NCBI RefSeq assembly: GCF_001500025.1
Contig: NZ_LQIW01000049.1
Span: 124,001-188,000 of the forward strand
DNA from: Mycobacterium sp. IS-1590
Lineage (GTDB): Bacteria; Actinomycetota; Actinomycetes; Mycobacteriales; Mycobacteriaceae
Reading direction: 5' to 3'
Length of the DNA stretch: 64,000 bases
Numbering within the stretch: the stretch's first letter is position 1; each line of letters begins with the position of its first letter. The notes below the pieces were generated by a model, which saw only the letters and a list, made by a program, of their open reading frames with translations, was not told the origin of the DNA and did not search any database. The position numbers and the translations under genes were made by a program. Below are positions 17,590 through 25,943 of this stretch, piece after piece.

Positions 17590-17606
17590 GGCTCCTTGGT
17601 GGAGCC
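17590..17606 (-). promoter_or_regulatory. Hairpin sequestering the sirA ribosome-binding site
   Basis: On the coding (minus) strand the sequence reads GGCTCC-ACCAA-GGAGCC, a perfect 6-bp stem with a 5-nt loop, ending 5 nt before the sirA ATG. The right arm contains the AAGGAG ribosome site, so folding would block initiation. Together with the poly-Cys ORF upstream this suggests a translational switch; the alternative structure was not worked out. Confidence 0.6.
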
Positions 17607-17697
17607 GGCGTTCGAATCGCGCGTGGTCACCGGTGGCTGTCCGGCGGCGCAGATCCGGCGGCCAGCTGTACGTACGAGGGTGGGCTGGGGACCTAGA

Positions 17698-17799
17698 TCA
17701 AGCGCAAGGCAGACAACAACAGGTACACACGCGCTTGAAGTCGACGTGCCGACGCGCCACCAGCGATACACGCTTGGGGAAAATGCGGGCGGCAGTCAC
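17698..17799 (-). CDS. Poly-cysteine leader peptide upstream of sirA-cysH operon
   Basis: A 33-residue ORF starting GTG and ending Val-Cys-Thr-Cys-Cys-Cys-Leu-Pro-Cys-Ala-stop. The hexamer CACAAT (17807-17812, minus strand) lies 7 nt before the GTG, so the transcript is probably leaderless. This corresponds to the mycobacterial family of Cys-run leader ORFs that tune sulfur genes to Cys supply. The frame stays open for its whole length and lies between the -10 element and the sirA hairpin. The remaining intergenic DNA towards hemW (17813-17953) shows nothing else I can name. Confidence 0.7.
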   Translation of the reverse strand: MTAARIFPKRVSLVARRHVDFKRVCTCCCLPCA

Positions 17800-17806
17800 G
17801 TCGCCA

Positions 17807-17812
17807 ATTGTG
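17807..17812 (-). promoter_or_regulatory. Candidate -10 element for sirA operon leader
   Basis: CACAAT on the minus strand, 7 nt from the GTG of the poly-Cys ORF, matching the arrangement at the subI leader. No clear -35. Confidence 0.4.
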
Positions 17813-17953
17813 CCACGAACCCCCGCACAGCCCTAACCGGGGGAGATTTGGGCTCATCATGAGCAGAACCTCGCCGAGAACGTGGCCACGTGTCGGAAGT
17901 GCGAGGGCACGCCCGCCCGAGTGCAATCTCGCCGCAGGCGGACAATCGTTGAC

Positions 17954-19147
17954 ATGACCCGAACCGCAGCGCCCGGACACGCCGCCTCCGCGGCGGTGCT
18001 GCCTGCGATGACCCCCGCGCAGGGGCGGCGGTTCGGCGTCTACGTCCATGTGCCGTTCTGCGCCACCCGCTGCGGCTACTGCGACTTCAACACCTACACG
18101 CCCGGCGAGCTGGGCGGCGTCAACCCGGACGGCTGGTTGGCGGCGCTGCGGACCGAGCTGGCTCACGCCGCGACGCACCTGGGCCGCATCCCCGAGGTCG
18201 ACACCGTGTTCGTCGGCGGCGGCACCCCGTCGCTGCTGGGCGGGCCCGGCCTGGCCGCCGTCCTCGACGCGGTGCGTGCGCACTTCCCGCTGGCGGCGGG
18301 GGCCGAGGTCACCACCGAAGCCAACCCGGAGTCGACGTCGCCGCCGCTGTTCGACCAGCTCCTGGCGGCCGGGTACACCCGGGTGTCGCTGGGCATGCAG
18401 TCGTCGGCCGCGCACGTGTTGGCGACGCTGGACCGGAAACACTCGCCGGGCCGGGCGCTCGCCGCGGCGAGGGAGGCCCGTGCGGCCGGATTCGACCACG
18501 TCAACCTCGACCTGATCTACGGCACGCCGGGGGAGTCCGACGACGACCTGCTGCGTTCGGTCGACACCGTCGTCGAGGCGGGCGTCGATCACGTGTCGGC
18601 CTACGCCCTGGTCATCGAGGACGGCACCGCGATGGCCCGGCGGGTGCGGCGCGGCGAGCTCGTACCGACCGACGACGACGTGCTGGCGCGCCGCTACGAG
18701 CTGCTCGACGCGCGCCTGGCTACTGCCGGTTTCACCTGGTACGAGGTCTCGAACTGGAGCAGGCCGGGCGGTGAGTGCCTGCACAACATCGGCTACTGGA
18801 ACGGCGGCCAGTGGTGGGGTGCGGGACCGGGCGCGCACGGGTTCGTCGATGCGGTGCGCTGGTGGAACGTCAAGCATCCGAGCGCGTATGCCCGGACGCT
18901 GGCCGATGGTCGACTGCCGGTGGCCGATCACGAGCACCTCGACCAAGCCACCCTGCACATCGAGGACGTGATGCTGCGGGTGCGGCTGCGCGACGGGTTG
19001 CCGACGAGCGTGCTGAGTGCACCCGAACGGGAGCGCGCCGCCGTCGCGGTCGCCGACGGGCTGTTGCGCCGGGCCGGTGAGCGTCTGGTGCTCACCGATC
19101 GCGGCCGGCTGCTGGCCGACGCGGTGGTCCGCGACCTGCTCGACTGA
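17954..19147 (+). CDS. hemW: HemW/HemN-like radical SAM protein
   Basis: A 397-residue radical SAM protein corresponding to Rv2388c. The cluster motif is 'PFCATRCGYCDF' with Cys 36, 40 and 43 (C-x3-C-x2-C). 'VFVGGGTPSLL' is the SAM-binding glycine motif and the C-terminal HemN domain follows from about residue 290. Annotated as oxygen-independent coproporphyrinogen oxidase in many genomes, but proteins of this length and motif are generally HemW haem chaperones. The ATG at 17954 is preferred to an upstream start at 17882 that adds a basic unconserved tail. Confidence 0.87.
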   Translation: MTRTAAPGHAASAAVLPAMTPAQGRRFGVYVHVPFCATRCGYCDFNTYTPGELGGVNPDGWLAALRTELAHAATHLGRIPEVDTVFVGGGTPSLLGGPGLAAVLDAVRAHFPLAAGAEVTTEANPESTSPPLFDQLLAAGYTRVSLGMQSSAAHVLATLDRKHSPGRALAAAREARAAGFDHVNLDLIYGTPGESDDDLLRSVDTVVEAGVDHVSAYALVIEDGTAMARRVRRGELVPTDDDVLARRYELLDARLATAGFTWYEVSNWSRPGGECLHNIGYWNGGQWWGAGPGAHGFVDAVRWWNVKHPSAYARTLADGRLPVADHEHLDQATLHIEDVMLRVRLRDGLPTSVLSAPERERAAVAVADGLLRRAGERLVLTDRGRLLADAVVRDLLD

Positions 19148-19220
19148 TCGCCGATCGTTGATCAACGCGAGGTTCGGGGGCGAATTTCGCGCGGTAAATC
19201 AACGTTCGCGGGGGCTTTGG

Positions 19221-19248
19221 TGAACGATTGTCGGGTGGATGTCGTTGT
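19221..19248 (+). promoter_or_regulatory. Candidate ECF-sigma autoregulatory promoter
   Basis: TGAACG (19221-19226), 16 bp, then CGTTGT (19243-19248), 31 bp before the sigma gene. This resembles the TGAAC / CGT pattern of group IV sigma promoters, which often autoregulate. A 12-bp palindrome CGTTGATCAACG at 19156-19167 lies further upstream. Confidence 0.35.
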
Positions 19249-19279
19249 GATCAGCGATGACGACTGCGGTGGATGAGCG

Positions 19280-19795
19280 ATGACTCCTGACCCCGCGCAG
19301 GCCGAGTTGCTGCGCGCGATCCATGACGAACACAGCCAGGCGCTGCTGCGATACGTTCTGCGGCTGACACGCGGCGACATGCCGTTCGCCGAGGACGTGG
19401 TGCAGGAAGCGCTGCTTCGGCTATGGCGCAAACCCGAGATCCTGCAACAGCCGGGCGACGCCGCGCGGGCATGGCTGTTCGTCGTCGCACGCAACCTCGT
19501 CATCGACGACCGGCGCAGCGCGCGCTTCAGCCGGGAACTGCAGACCGATGACCTTCCCGAACGGCCCTCGCTCGACGCGATCGGGCCCGCGGTCGACAAG
19601 TGGGTGCTGGCCGATGCGCTGAAATCGTTGAGCGCCGCGCACCGCACCGCGATCGTGCGCGCCTACTATTTCGGGCAAACTGTCGCTGACATCGCCGAGC
19701 ACGAGCGGATCGCACCGGGCACCGTCAAGTCCAGGCTCCATTACGCGTTGCGGGCGTTGCGAATGGCGCTGCAGGAAAGGGGGGTGGTCCAATGA
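19280..19795 (+). CDS. ECF RNA polymerase sigma factor (SigL-like)
   Basis: A 171-residue group IV sigma factor. Region 2 ('FAEDVVQEALLRLW', 'ARAWLFVVARNLVIDDRRS') binds the -10 and core enzyme; region 4 ('HRTAIVRAYYFGQTVADIAEHERIAPGTVKSRLHYA', read as an HTH) binds the -35. The segment 'RAWLFVVARNLVIDDRRSA' is very close to what I recall of mycobacterial SigL. It overlaps the next gene by ATGA, a typical sigma/anti-sigma pair. Regulon unknown; the polyketide synthase 180 bp downstream of the pair is a candidate target only by position. Confidence 0.85.
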   Translation: MTPDPAQAELLRAIHDEHSQALLRYVLRLTRGDMPFAEDVVQEALLRLWRKPEILQQPGDAARAWLFVVARNLVIDDRRSARFSRELQTDDLPERPSLDAIGPAVDKWVLADALKSLSAAHRTAIVRAYYFGQTVADIAEHERIAPGTVKSRLHYALRALRMALQERGVVQ

Positions 19796-20499
19796 GCGAC
19801 AAGTTCGATCGGACACCCGTCACCGACCTCGCCGAATGGGATGCCGCCTACGTGCTCGGCGCGTTGAGCCCGGAGGATCGCCGTGCCTACGAGGACTACC
19901 TGGCCGCGAACCCGGCGCGCGCCGCCGAGTTGGACGACCTGGCCGAGATGCCCGCGATGCTGGCCGCGCTCAGCCGTGAGGAGGCCGCGGCGCTGATCGA
20001 TGCGGACGAGGGGTCCGCTGTCGATCACCCCGCTGACGTCGCCTCGCTGGCGCAGGCCGCCGCCAAACGGCAACGGCGCTCCCGGCGCTCGATCCTGGCG
20101 GCGACCGTCGCGGTGGCCGCGGCCCTGGCGGTCCTCGGCGGCGTCGTGGGCGCCACGGTCTTCCCCCGCACCTCGTCGGTGCAGACGGTGGCGATGGAGC
20201 CGATGCAGCCCGGCCAGCGTCAGGGCCTGACCGCGCAGCTGGCGGTGACCGAGAAGAAGTGGGGCACCGAGCTCAATTGGGCCTGCGAGTACACCAAGGA
20301 CTGGGCCCGCGACGTCGACAGCTACGACATCGTGGTGACCACGCGCGACGGCGTCCAGACGGCCGTGGGTTCGTGGCGTCCGGCGGGGGACGAGGCGACC
20401 GGGTTGTCCGCGGCGACGAGCATCCCCACCGCGGAGATCGCCAGCATCGACATCCGGGTGTCGGGCAGCGACGAACCGCTCGCCGTCCGCACCTTGTGA
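19792..20499 (+). CDS. Anti-sigma factor, membrane-anchored, zinc-less
   Basis: A 235-residue single-pass protein. The N-terminal cytoplasmic domain ('AAYVLGALSPEDRRAYEDYL') is the anti-sigma fold, but the expected H-x3-C-x2-C zinc site is absent: 'AANPARAAELDDL' stands where Cys residues would be, as in RskA-type proteins. One membrane helix follows basic residues ('RSILAATVAVAAALAVLGG', about residues 98-120). The outside part has a single Cys ('LNWACEYTK') and a beta-rich sequence similar to the RskA C-terminal domain. Without the zinc site it is unlikely to be a thiol redox switch and more likely responds by proteolysis. Confidence 0.8.
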   Translation: MSDKFDRTPVTDLAEWDAAYVLGALSPEDRRAYEDYLAANPARAAELDDLAEMPAMLAALSREEAAALIDADEGSAVDHPADVASLAQAAAKRQRRSRRSILAATVAVAAALAVLGGVVGATVFPRTSSVQTVAMEPMQPGQRQGLTAQLAVTEKKWGTELNWACEYTKDWARDVDSYDIVVTTRDGVQTAVGSWRPAGDEATGLSAATSIPTAEIASIDIRVSGSDEPLAVRTL

Positions 20500-20644
20500 C
20501 GGTTCGGGTTCGGCGGCCCTGACGTCGGGGATTGACGTCGCGGCAAGCTGATTCGAACGTGATCGGCGCCACGTCGATCAGCCCTGCGTAGGTTCCACAA
20601 ATGAGCGCAGTTATGCGAGTATGGCCGCCATGGCGTGTGGCTTC

Positions 20645-20663
20645 TTAGGCAAGGCTATCCAGG
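20645..20663. promoter_or_regulatory. IdeR-like iron box before the polyketide synthase
   Basis: TTAGGCAAGGCTATCCAGG matches 13 of 19 positions of the IdeR consensus TTAGGTTAGGCTAACCTAA and ends 18 bp before the GTG at 20682, the same placement as the boxes before mbtB and the transporter. It implies iron-repressed expression along with the mbt genes. The rest of the 20500-20681 gap shows no clear promoter hexamers. Confidence 0.65.
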
Positions 20664-20681
20664 CTTCGGGACTCGGCTGAC

Positions 20682-23600
20682 GTGACCGATAACGCCCCAT
20701 CCGACGAATCCGTACGCCCCGACGCGGTCGCGATCATCGGGATCGGTTGCCGCGTGGCCGGTGCGATCGGCACCCCGGAACAGTTCTGGAACTTCCTTCT
20801 CGACGGCGGCAGCGACGTCCGCGAGATTCCGGCCGAGCGCTGGGAGCCGTATCTTCAGCGCGATCCCCGCAACGCCGCGGTGCTCAAGGACGTCACGCGG
20901 TGGGGAACGTTCCTCGATGACCTGGCCGGATTCGACGCGGAGTTCTTCGGCGTCTCGCCGCGCGAAGCGGAGCTGATGGACCCCCAGCAGCGGCTGGCGC
21001 TCGAGGTGAGTTGGGAGGCGCTCGAACACGCGGGCGTTCCGCCGAAGTCGTTGGCGGGCAGCGATACCGCGGTGCTCATGGGCGTGAACTCTGACGACTA
21101 CGGCAAGCTGATCATGGAGGATCTGCCGGGTATCGAAGCGTGGACCGGCATCGGCACGTCGCTGTGCGGCATCGCCAACCGCGTCTCGCACCTGCTCGAC
21201 CTGCGCGGCCCCAGCGTCGCCCTGGACGCGGCGTGCGCGGCCTCGCTGGTCGCGGTGCACCAGGCATGCCAGATGCTCAATGCCGGTGAGACGTCGCTGG
21301 CGCTGGCCGGCGGGGTCAGCGCGTTGATCGGACCGGGTCTGACCCGGGTGCTCGACGTGGCGGGCGCGACCGCGCCCGACGGCAGGTGCAAGACCTTCGA
21401 CGCTTCGGCCGACGGCTACGGGCGCGGCGAAGGTGCCGGCGTGGTGGTGCTCAAGCGGCTGGCCGACGCACTGCGCGACGGCGACCACGTGTACGCGGTC
21501 GTGCGGGGCGGCGCGGTGGCGCAGGACGGGCGCACCGTCGGCATCATGTCGCCCAACGGCGACGCGCAGGCCGACATGTTCCGGCGCGCATGCCGATTCG
21601 CCGGCATCGCACCCGCGAGCGTCGGCTTCGTCGAGGCGCACGGCACCGGCACACCCTCCGGTGACCCCACCGAGGTCGGGGCGCTCGCGTCGGTCTACGG
21701 CGCTGATCGGCCCGCCGATGCGCCGTGCCGAATCGGGTCGGTGAAGCCCAACGTGGGCCACCTCGAAGGCGGTGCCGGAGTGGTGGGACTCATCAAGGCC
21801 GCGCTGGCGCTACATCATCGGACCATCCCGCCGACGGCGGGCCTCACCTCGTTGACTCCGGCCATCGACTGGGCCAACAGCGGGCTGCGGGTCCCGACGC
21901 GGGTCGAGCCCTGGGACAGTTCCGACGGTGCGCCGCGGCGGGCCGCGGTGTGCAGTTACGGCTACGGCGGAACCATCGCCCATGTGCTCCTCGAGGAGGC
22001 GCCTGCCGCGCAACGGTCCGAGAAACGCTCACCGGCCCAACAACTTCCGGCGATCATTCCCGTCTCGGCGCGCAATGTCGCGCGGTTACGCACGCAGGCG
22101 GGCGCGCTCGCCGATCACCTGCGCGATCACCCAACGCCCATCGAGGACGTCGCGACGGCGCTGTGGACGCGGCGCTCGCACGAACCGGCCAGGGCCGCCG
22201 TCGTGGCCGACGACACCGACGGTGCGGCCGCCGCGTTGACGGCACTGGCCGAAGACGTCCCCGACCCCTCCGTGGTGACGGGCACGGTGCTGCCGGCCGC
22301 GGCCAACGGCGCGGTCTGGGTGTTCTCCGGCCACGGCTCGCACTGGGCCGGTATGGGGGGCGAACTGCTCACGGCGGCACCGGAATTCGCCGCGGTGATC
22401 GACGCGATCGACCCGGTGTTCACCGCGGAGCTGGGGTTCTCGGCGCGCCAGGCGCTGACCACCGGCGAGCTGGGCGGGACCGACCAGGTGCAGGCGCTGA
22501 CGTTCGCGATGCAGGTGGGTCTGGCCGCGATGCTGCGGGCGCGCGGCGTTGCCCCGGCCGCGGTGATCGGACACTCGGTCGGCGAGGTCGCGGCATGTGT
22601 CATCGCAGGGGTTTTCGATCTCACCGTCGGCGCCGCGGTGGCGTGTTACCGCGCCCGCGGCTTCCGGTCGGTGATGGGCAAGGGTGCGATGGCGCTCGTG
22701 CGGCTCCCGTTCGCCGAGGCCGAGCGCCGGCTGGCCGGGCGGACCGACGTGGTGGCGGCGATCAGCGCGTCGCTGGAGTCGACGGTGATATCCGGCACGA
22801 TCGCTGCGGTCGACGACGTCTGCCGGGAGTGGACCGAGCAAGGCTTCATGGTCCGCCGCGTCAATACCGACGTCGCCTTCCACAGCCCCGCCATGGACGC
22901 GCTGACCGATGAGCTCGGACGCCTCACCGCTTCGCTGCCGCCGTCACGCACACCCGAGGTTGCGCTCTACACAACGGCATTGGCCGATCCCCGCTCGGCG
23001 GCGCCACGCGATCAGCGCTACTGGGTGGCCAACCTGCGCGACCGGGTGCGGTTCGCCGAAGCCGTTTCGGCGGCCATCGAGGACGGACAACGGCTGTTCC
23101 TCGAGGTGTCGGCACATCCGGTGGTGGCGCACTCGATCGTCGAGACGCTCACCACAGCCGGTGCCGACCAACACGCCGTCGTCCCGCTGTTACGTCGTGA
23201 TCGCCCGCAGATGCATTCGGTGGCAACGGCGGTCGCGGCGCTGCACTGCCACGGTGCACCGGTCGAGCACCGGCGGTCGTCGGCGTCCTGGGCGGCCGAT
23301 CTGCCGGTGACGCAGTGGCAGCACCGCCGCTTCTGGCGCACTCCCACTCCTCCGCCCGGCGGGCGGGGTGTGCACGACGTCGACTCCCACACCCTGCTCG
23401 GCGGTCGCATCGAGGTGACCGGCGCGGTGGCTTCCAAGATGTGGCAGACGCGCGTGGATCTGGACTCCCGTCCCTACCCGGGTGACCATCCGGTGAAGGG
23501 CACCGAGATCGTGCCCGCCGCCGTCATCATCAACACCTTCCTCGGCGCGGCCGACGAGCTGGACACGCGCTGTGACCGCGCCGGCCGGGACCTCGTCGAC

Positions 23601-25865
23601 GTCCGGTTGCGCACCCCGGTGGCGCCGGGACGCGCACGCGACGTCCAGGTGGTGCTGCAGGACCGCGGGCTGACGCTGGCCACGCGGCTCGTCGACGACG
23701 ACGAGGACGCCGTCGACGGCGGCTGGTTGACCCACAGCAGTGCGGTGGTCGCGGCCGACGACGACATCGAGGATCTGCTCGGAGAGGTGCTCGACGAGTC
23801 GTCCGTTCGCGACGGCTGCCGTGATCCGTTGCCGCCGAATCACATCGTGGACACGCTCGCGACACTGGGTGTGGCCGCGATGGGATTCGACTGGGAGATT
23901 TTCGACCTGCACGGCGGCGAGGGCGAACTGCTCGCCAGGGTCGCCGCACGCGGCGACCGTACACCGCCGGACACCTGGGCTCCGTTGCTGGACGCGGCTA
24001 CCTCGGCGGCCTCCACCGTGTTCGACGGGCCGCCGCGCCTGCGGATGCCCGCCCACGTCGACCGCGTGCAGGTACACGGCCGGCCTCCCGCCGTGGCGCT
24101 GCTGCATGTTCGGCGCAGGCCCGGTACCACCACGACCGATGTGCTGCTCGCCGAAGAGTCCGGCAAGGTCCTCGCGTCACTGACGGGCATGTCGTTCGAG
24201 CAACTCGAAAACCCCTCCGGCAGCGACGTTTCCCGGATGCTGCACCGGCTCTCGTGGCACTCGGTGCCGTGGCAGGCCGACAGCCGGCCCAGGGCGGTCG
24301 CGATCGTCGGCGGAGACGCCGCCACGCACGAGTTCGTGACGCGGCACCTGTCGGCCGTCGAGGTGCCCTACACGCACTATGACGATGCGACCGAGATCGC
24401 CTCTGCGGCAGAGTTGTTCGACCGCGACACCATCGTGCTGGTGCTACCGAGCGGGCACGACACAGCGCAGCAGTCGGTCGGTGTGGTGACGCAGACGCTT
24501 CGTGTGCTGCTCGACCACGGGGCCAAGGCGCGGATGTGGGTGCTCACGCAGGGCGTGTACGAGGGCGCGAACGTGGTGCACGCGCCGCTGTGGGGTCTGG
24601 CCAGGGTCGCGGCCGCCGAACACCCGAAGATCTTCGGCGGGGTGATCGACGTGGCGACTGCCGAGCTCCCCGTCGGCGTCCTCTCCTCGGTGCAGGGCCA
24701 TCCGGTCGTGGTGTTCCGTGACGGTGCGGCCGCCTCGGCGCGACTGTCGGCGGCGGGCCGGGGGACGGCAGCGCCGATGCAGTGCTCGGCCGGTGGCACC
24801 TATGTCATCACCGGCGGAACCGGTGCGCTGGGTTTGCGAATGGCGCAGCGTCTTGCCGACATCGGTGCGCGGCGACTGGTGTTGCTGTCCCGCAGCGGCA
24901 TGCCTGATCGTTCCGAGTGGCAACCGGATTCGGACCTGGTCCACACGGTCACCGCGCTCGAGGAGCGAGGTGTGTCCGTGCGCGTGGCGGCGTTGGACAT
25001 CGCCGCGCCAGGGGCGGCCGACGAACTGCGCAGCGTGCTGCGCGATCTGCCCCCGGTGCGCGGCGTGATCCACGCCGCCGGCGTCGAGGCGGGTGCGCTG
25101 CTGGTCAACACCACGCCCGAGGACTTCACCGCGGCGATGCGTCCCAAGGTCGACGGGACGCTGACCCTTCACGAGGTGTTCCCGCCCGAACAGCTGGACT
25201 GGCTGGTGTTGTTCTCGTCGTGCGGTTACCTCGCGGGCTTCCCGGGCCAGGGGGCCTACGCGTGCGCGAACTCGTTCCTCGACGGAATGGCGCGCCACCG
25301 GCGCGCTCTCGGAGACCGCACCGTCAGCGTCGCCTGGACGGCGTGGCGGGGCCTCGGCATGGGCTCGACGTCGGGCTTCGTGGCGGCCCAACTGGACGCA
25401 CTCGGCATGGACACCGTCGGGGCCGACGAGGCGATGCGGGCACTCGACCTGGCGATGCGCCACGACGATCCGAATATCGTTGTGCTACCGCTTCTTCCGG
25501 CTGCAGCTTCGGTACCGATGCTGGCCGACGTGGCGCCGACGGAACTCGACGCTCCCGAGGGCGGGGACACACCCGAGGTGAGCCTGGTGGACGCCGACCC
25601 CGAACGCGTGGCCCAGGTCGTCACCGCCGCCGTAGCCGCACAGCTGGGCGTGGCCGAGGCCGACGTCGACACCGGTTTGCCGCTGGTGGAGGTCGGTGTG
25701 GACTCGATCATGACGGTCGGGCTGCTCAAGCAACTGGAGAAGCAGACCGGGTTGTCGTTGCCGCCGACACTTCTGTGGGAGTACCCGACGGCGGCGGCGG
25801 TCTCCGAACGCCTCGTCGAGCTGCTCGACGCATCGGAGTGTGCGGAGACGGTGGAGGTGTCCTGA
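20682..25865 (+). CDS. Iterative type I polyketide synthase, 6-methylsalicylic acid synthase-like
   Basis: A 1727-residue single-module synthase: KS (about 10-440; Cys185 in 'DAACAASL', with 'EAHGTGTPSGDP' and 'KPNVGHLEGGAG'), AT (about 540-850; Ser632 in 'GHSVGEVAA'), DH/thiohydrolase-type domain (about 905-1180; His936 in 'DHPVKGTEIVP', the HxxxGxxxxP form), KR (about 1370-1560; 'GGTGALGLRMAQ', 'AYACANSFLDG') and ACP (Ser1675 in 'GVDSIMT'). No ER and no thioesterase. Size, domain order and KS motif are those of 6-MSAS, which condenses one acetyl and three malonyl units and reduces once. Located beside mbtA, whose enzyme activates a salicylate-type acid. Production of 6-methylsalicylate for mycobactin is inferred. 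Confidence 0.85.
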   Translation: MTDNAPSDESVRPDAVAIIGIGCRVAGAIGTPEQFWNFLLDGGSDVREIPAERWEPYLQRDPRNAAVLKDVTRWGTFLDDLAGFDAEFFGVSPREAELMDPQQRLALEVSWEALEHAGVPPKSLAGSDTAVLMGVNSDDYGKLIMEDLPGIEAWTGIGTSLCGIANRVSHLLDLRGPSVALDAACAASLVAVHQACQMLNAGETSLALAGGVSALIGPGLTRVLDVAGATAPDGRCKTFDASADGYGRGEGAGVVVLKRLADALRDGDHVYAVVRGGAVAQDGRTVGIMSPNGDAQADMFRRACRFAGIAPASVGFVEAHGTGTPSGDPTEVGALASVYGADRPADAPCRIGSVKPNVGHLEGGAGVVGLIKAALALHHRTIPPTAGLTSLTPAIDWANSGLRVPTRVEPWDSSDGAPRRAAVCSYGYGGTIAHVLLEEAPAAQRSEKRSPAQQLPAIIPVSARNVARLRTQAGALADHLRDHPTPIEDVATALWTRRSHEPARAAVVADDTDGAAAALTALAEDVPDPSVVTGTVLPAAANGAVWVFSGHGSHWAGMGGELLTAAPEFAAVIDAIDPVFTAELGFSARQALTTGELGGTDQVQALTFAMQVGLAAMLRARGVAPAAVIGHSVGEVAACVIAGVFDLTVGAAVACYRARGFRSVMGKGAMALVRLPFAEAERRLAGRTDVVAAISASLESTVISGTIAAVDDVCREWTEQGFMVRRVNTDVAFHSPAMDALTDELGRLTASLPPSRTPEVALYTTALADPRSAAPRDQRYWVANLRDRVRFAEAVSAAIEDGQRLFLEVSAHPVVAHSIVETLTTAGADQHAVVPLLRRDRPQMHSVATAVAALHCHGAPVEHRRSSASWAADLPVTQWQHRRFWRTPTPPPGGRGVHDVDSHTLLGGRIEVTGAVASKMWQTRVDLDSRPYPGDHPVKGTEIVPAAVIINTFLGAADELDTRCDRAGRDLVDVRLRTPVAPGRARDVQVVLQDRGLTLATRLVDDDEDAVDGGWLTHSSAVVAADDDIEDLLGEVLDESSVRDGCRDPLPPNHIVDTLATLGVAAMGFDWEIFDLHGGEGELLARVAARGDRTPPDTWAPLLDAATSAASTVFDGPPRLRMPAHVDRVQVHGRPPAVALLHVRRRPGTTTTDVLLAEESGKVLASLTGMSFEQLENPSGSDVSRMLHRLSWHSVPWQADSRPRAVAIVGGDAATHEFVTRHLSAVEVPYTHYDDATEIASAAELFDRDTIVLVLPSGHDTAQQSVGVVTQTLRVLLDHGAKARMWVLTQGVYEGANVVHAPLWGLARVAAAEHPKIFGGVIDVATAELPVGVLSSVQGHPVVVFRDGAAASARLSAAGRGTAAPMQCSAGGTYVITGGTGALGLRMAQRLADIGARRLVLLSRSGMPDRSEWQPDSDLVHTVTALEERGVSVRVAALDIAAPGAADELRSVLRDLPPVRGVIHAAGVEAGALLVNTTPEDFTAAMRPKVDGTLTLHEVFPPEQLDWLVLFSSCGYLAGFPGQGAYACANSFLDGMARHRRALGDRTVSVAWTAWRGLGMGSTSGFVAAQLDALGMDTVGADEAMRALDLAMRHDDPNIVVLPLLPAAASVPMLADVAPTELDAPEGGDTPEVSLVDADPERVAQVVTAAVAAQLGVAEADVDTGLPLVEVGVDSIMTVGLLKQLEKQTGLSLPPTLLWEYPTAAAVSERLVELLDASECAETVEVS

Positions 25866-25943
25866 ACCCCGCCGAGACTGAAGTTTTGCTCGAGCAGTCG
25901 CCGAGTCTTGCTGCAGATCTTCAGCTTCGGCGGTCGACGGCGC

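Noticed and set aside
20601..20648. A 15-codon ATG frame ending inside the iron box before the polyketide synthase
   Set aside because: Too short, no ribosome site and no Cys or other codon run; nothing supports translation.
25866..25943. Bidirectional terminator between the synthase and mbtA
   Set aside because: Only weak short pairings (TGCTCGAGCA; GACTG/CAGTC) were found, with no stable stem or T-run.
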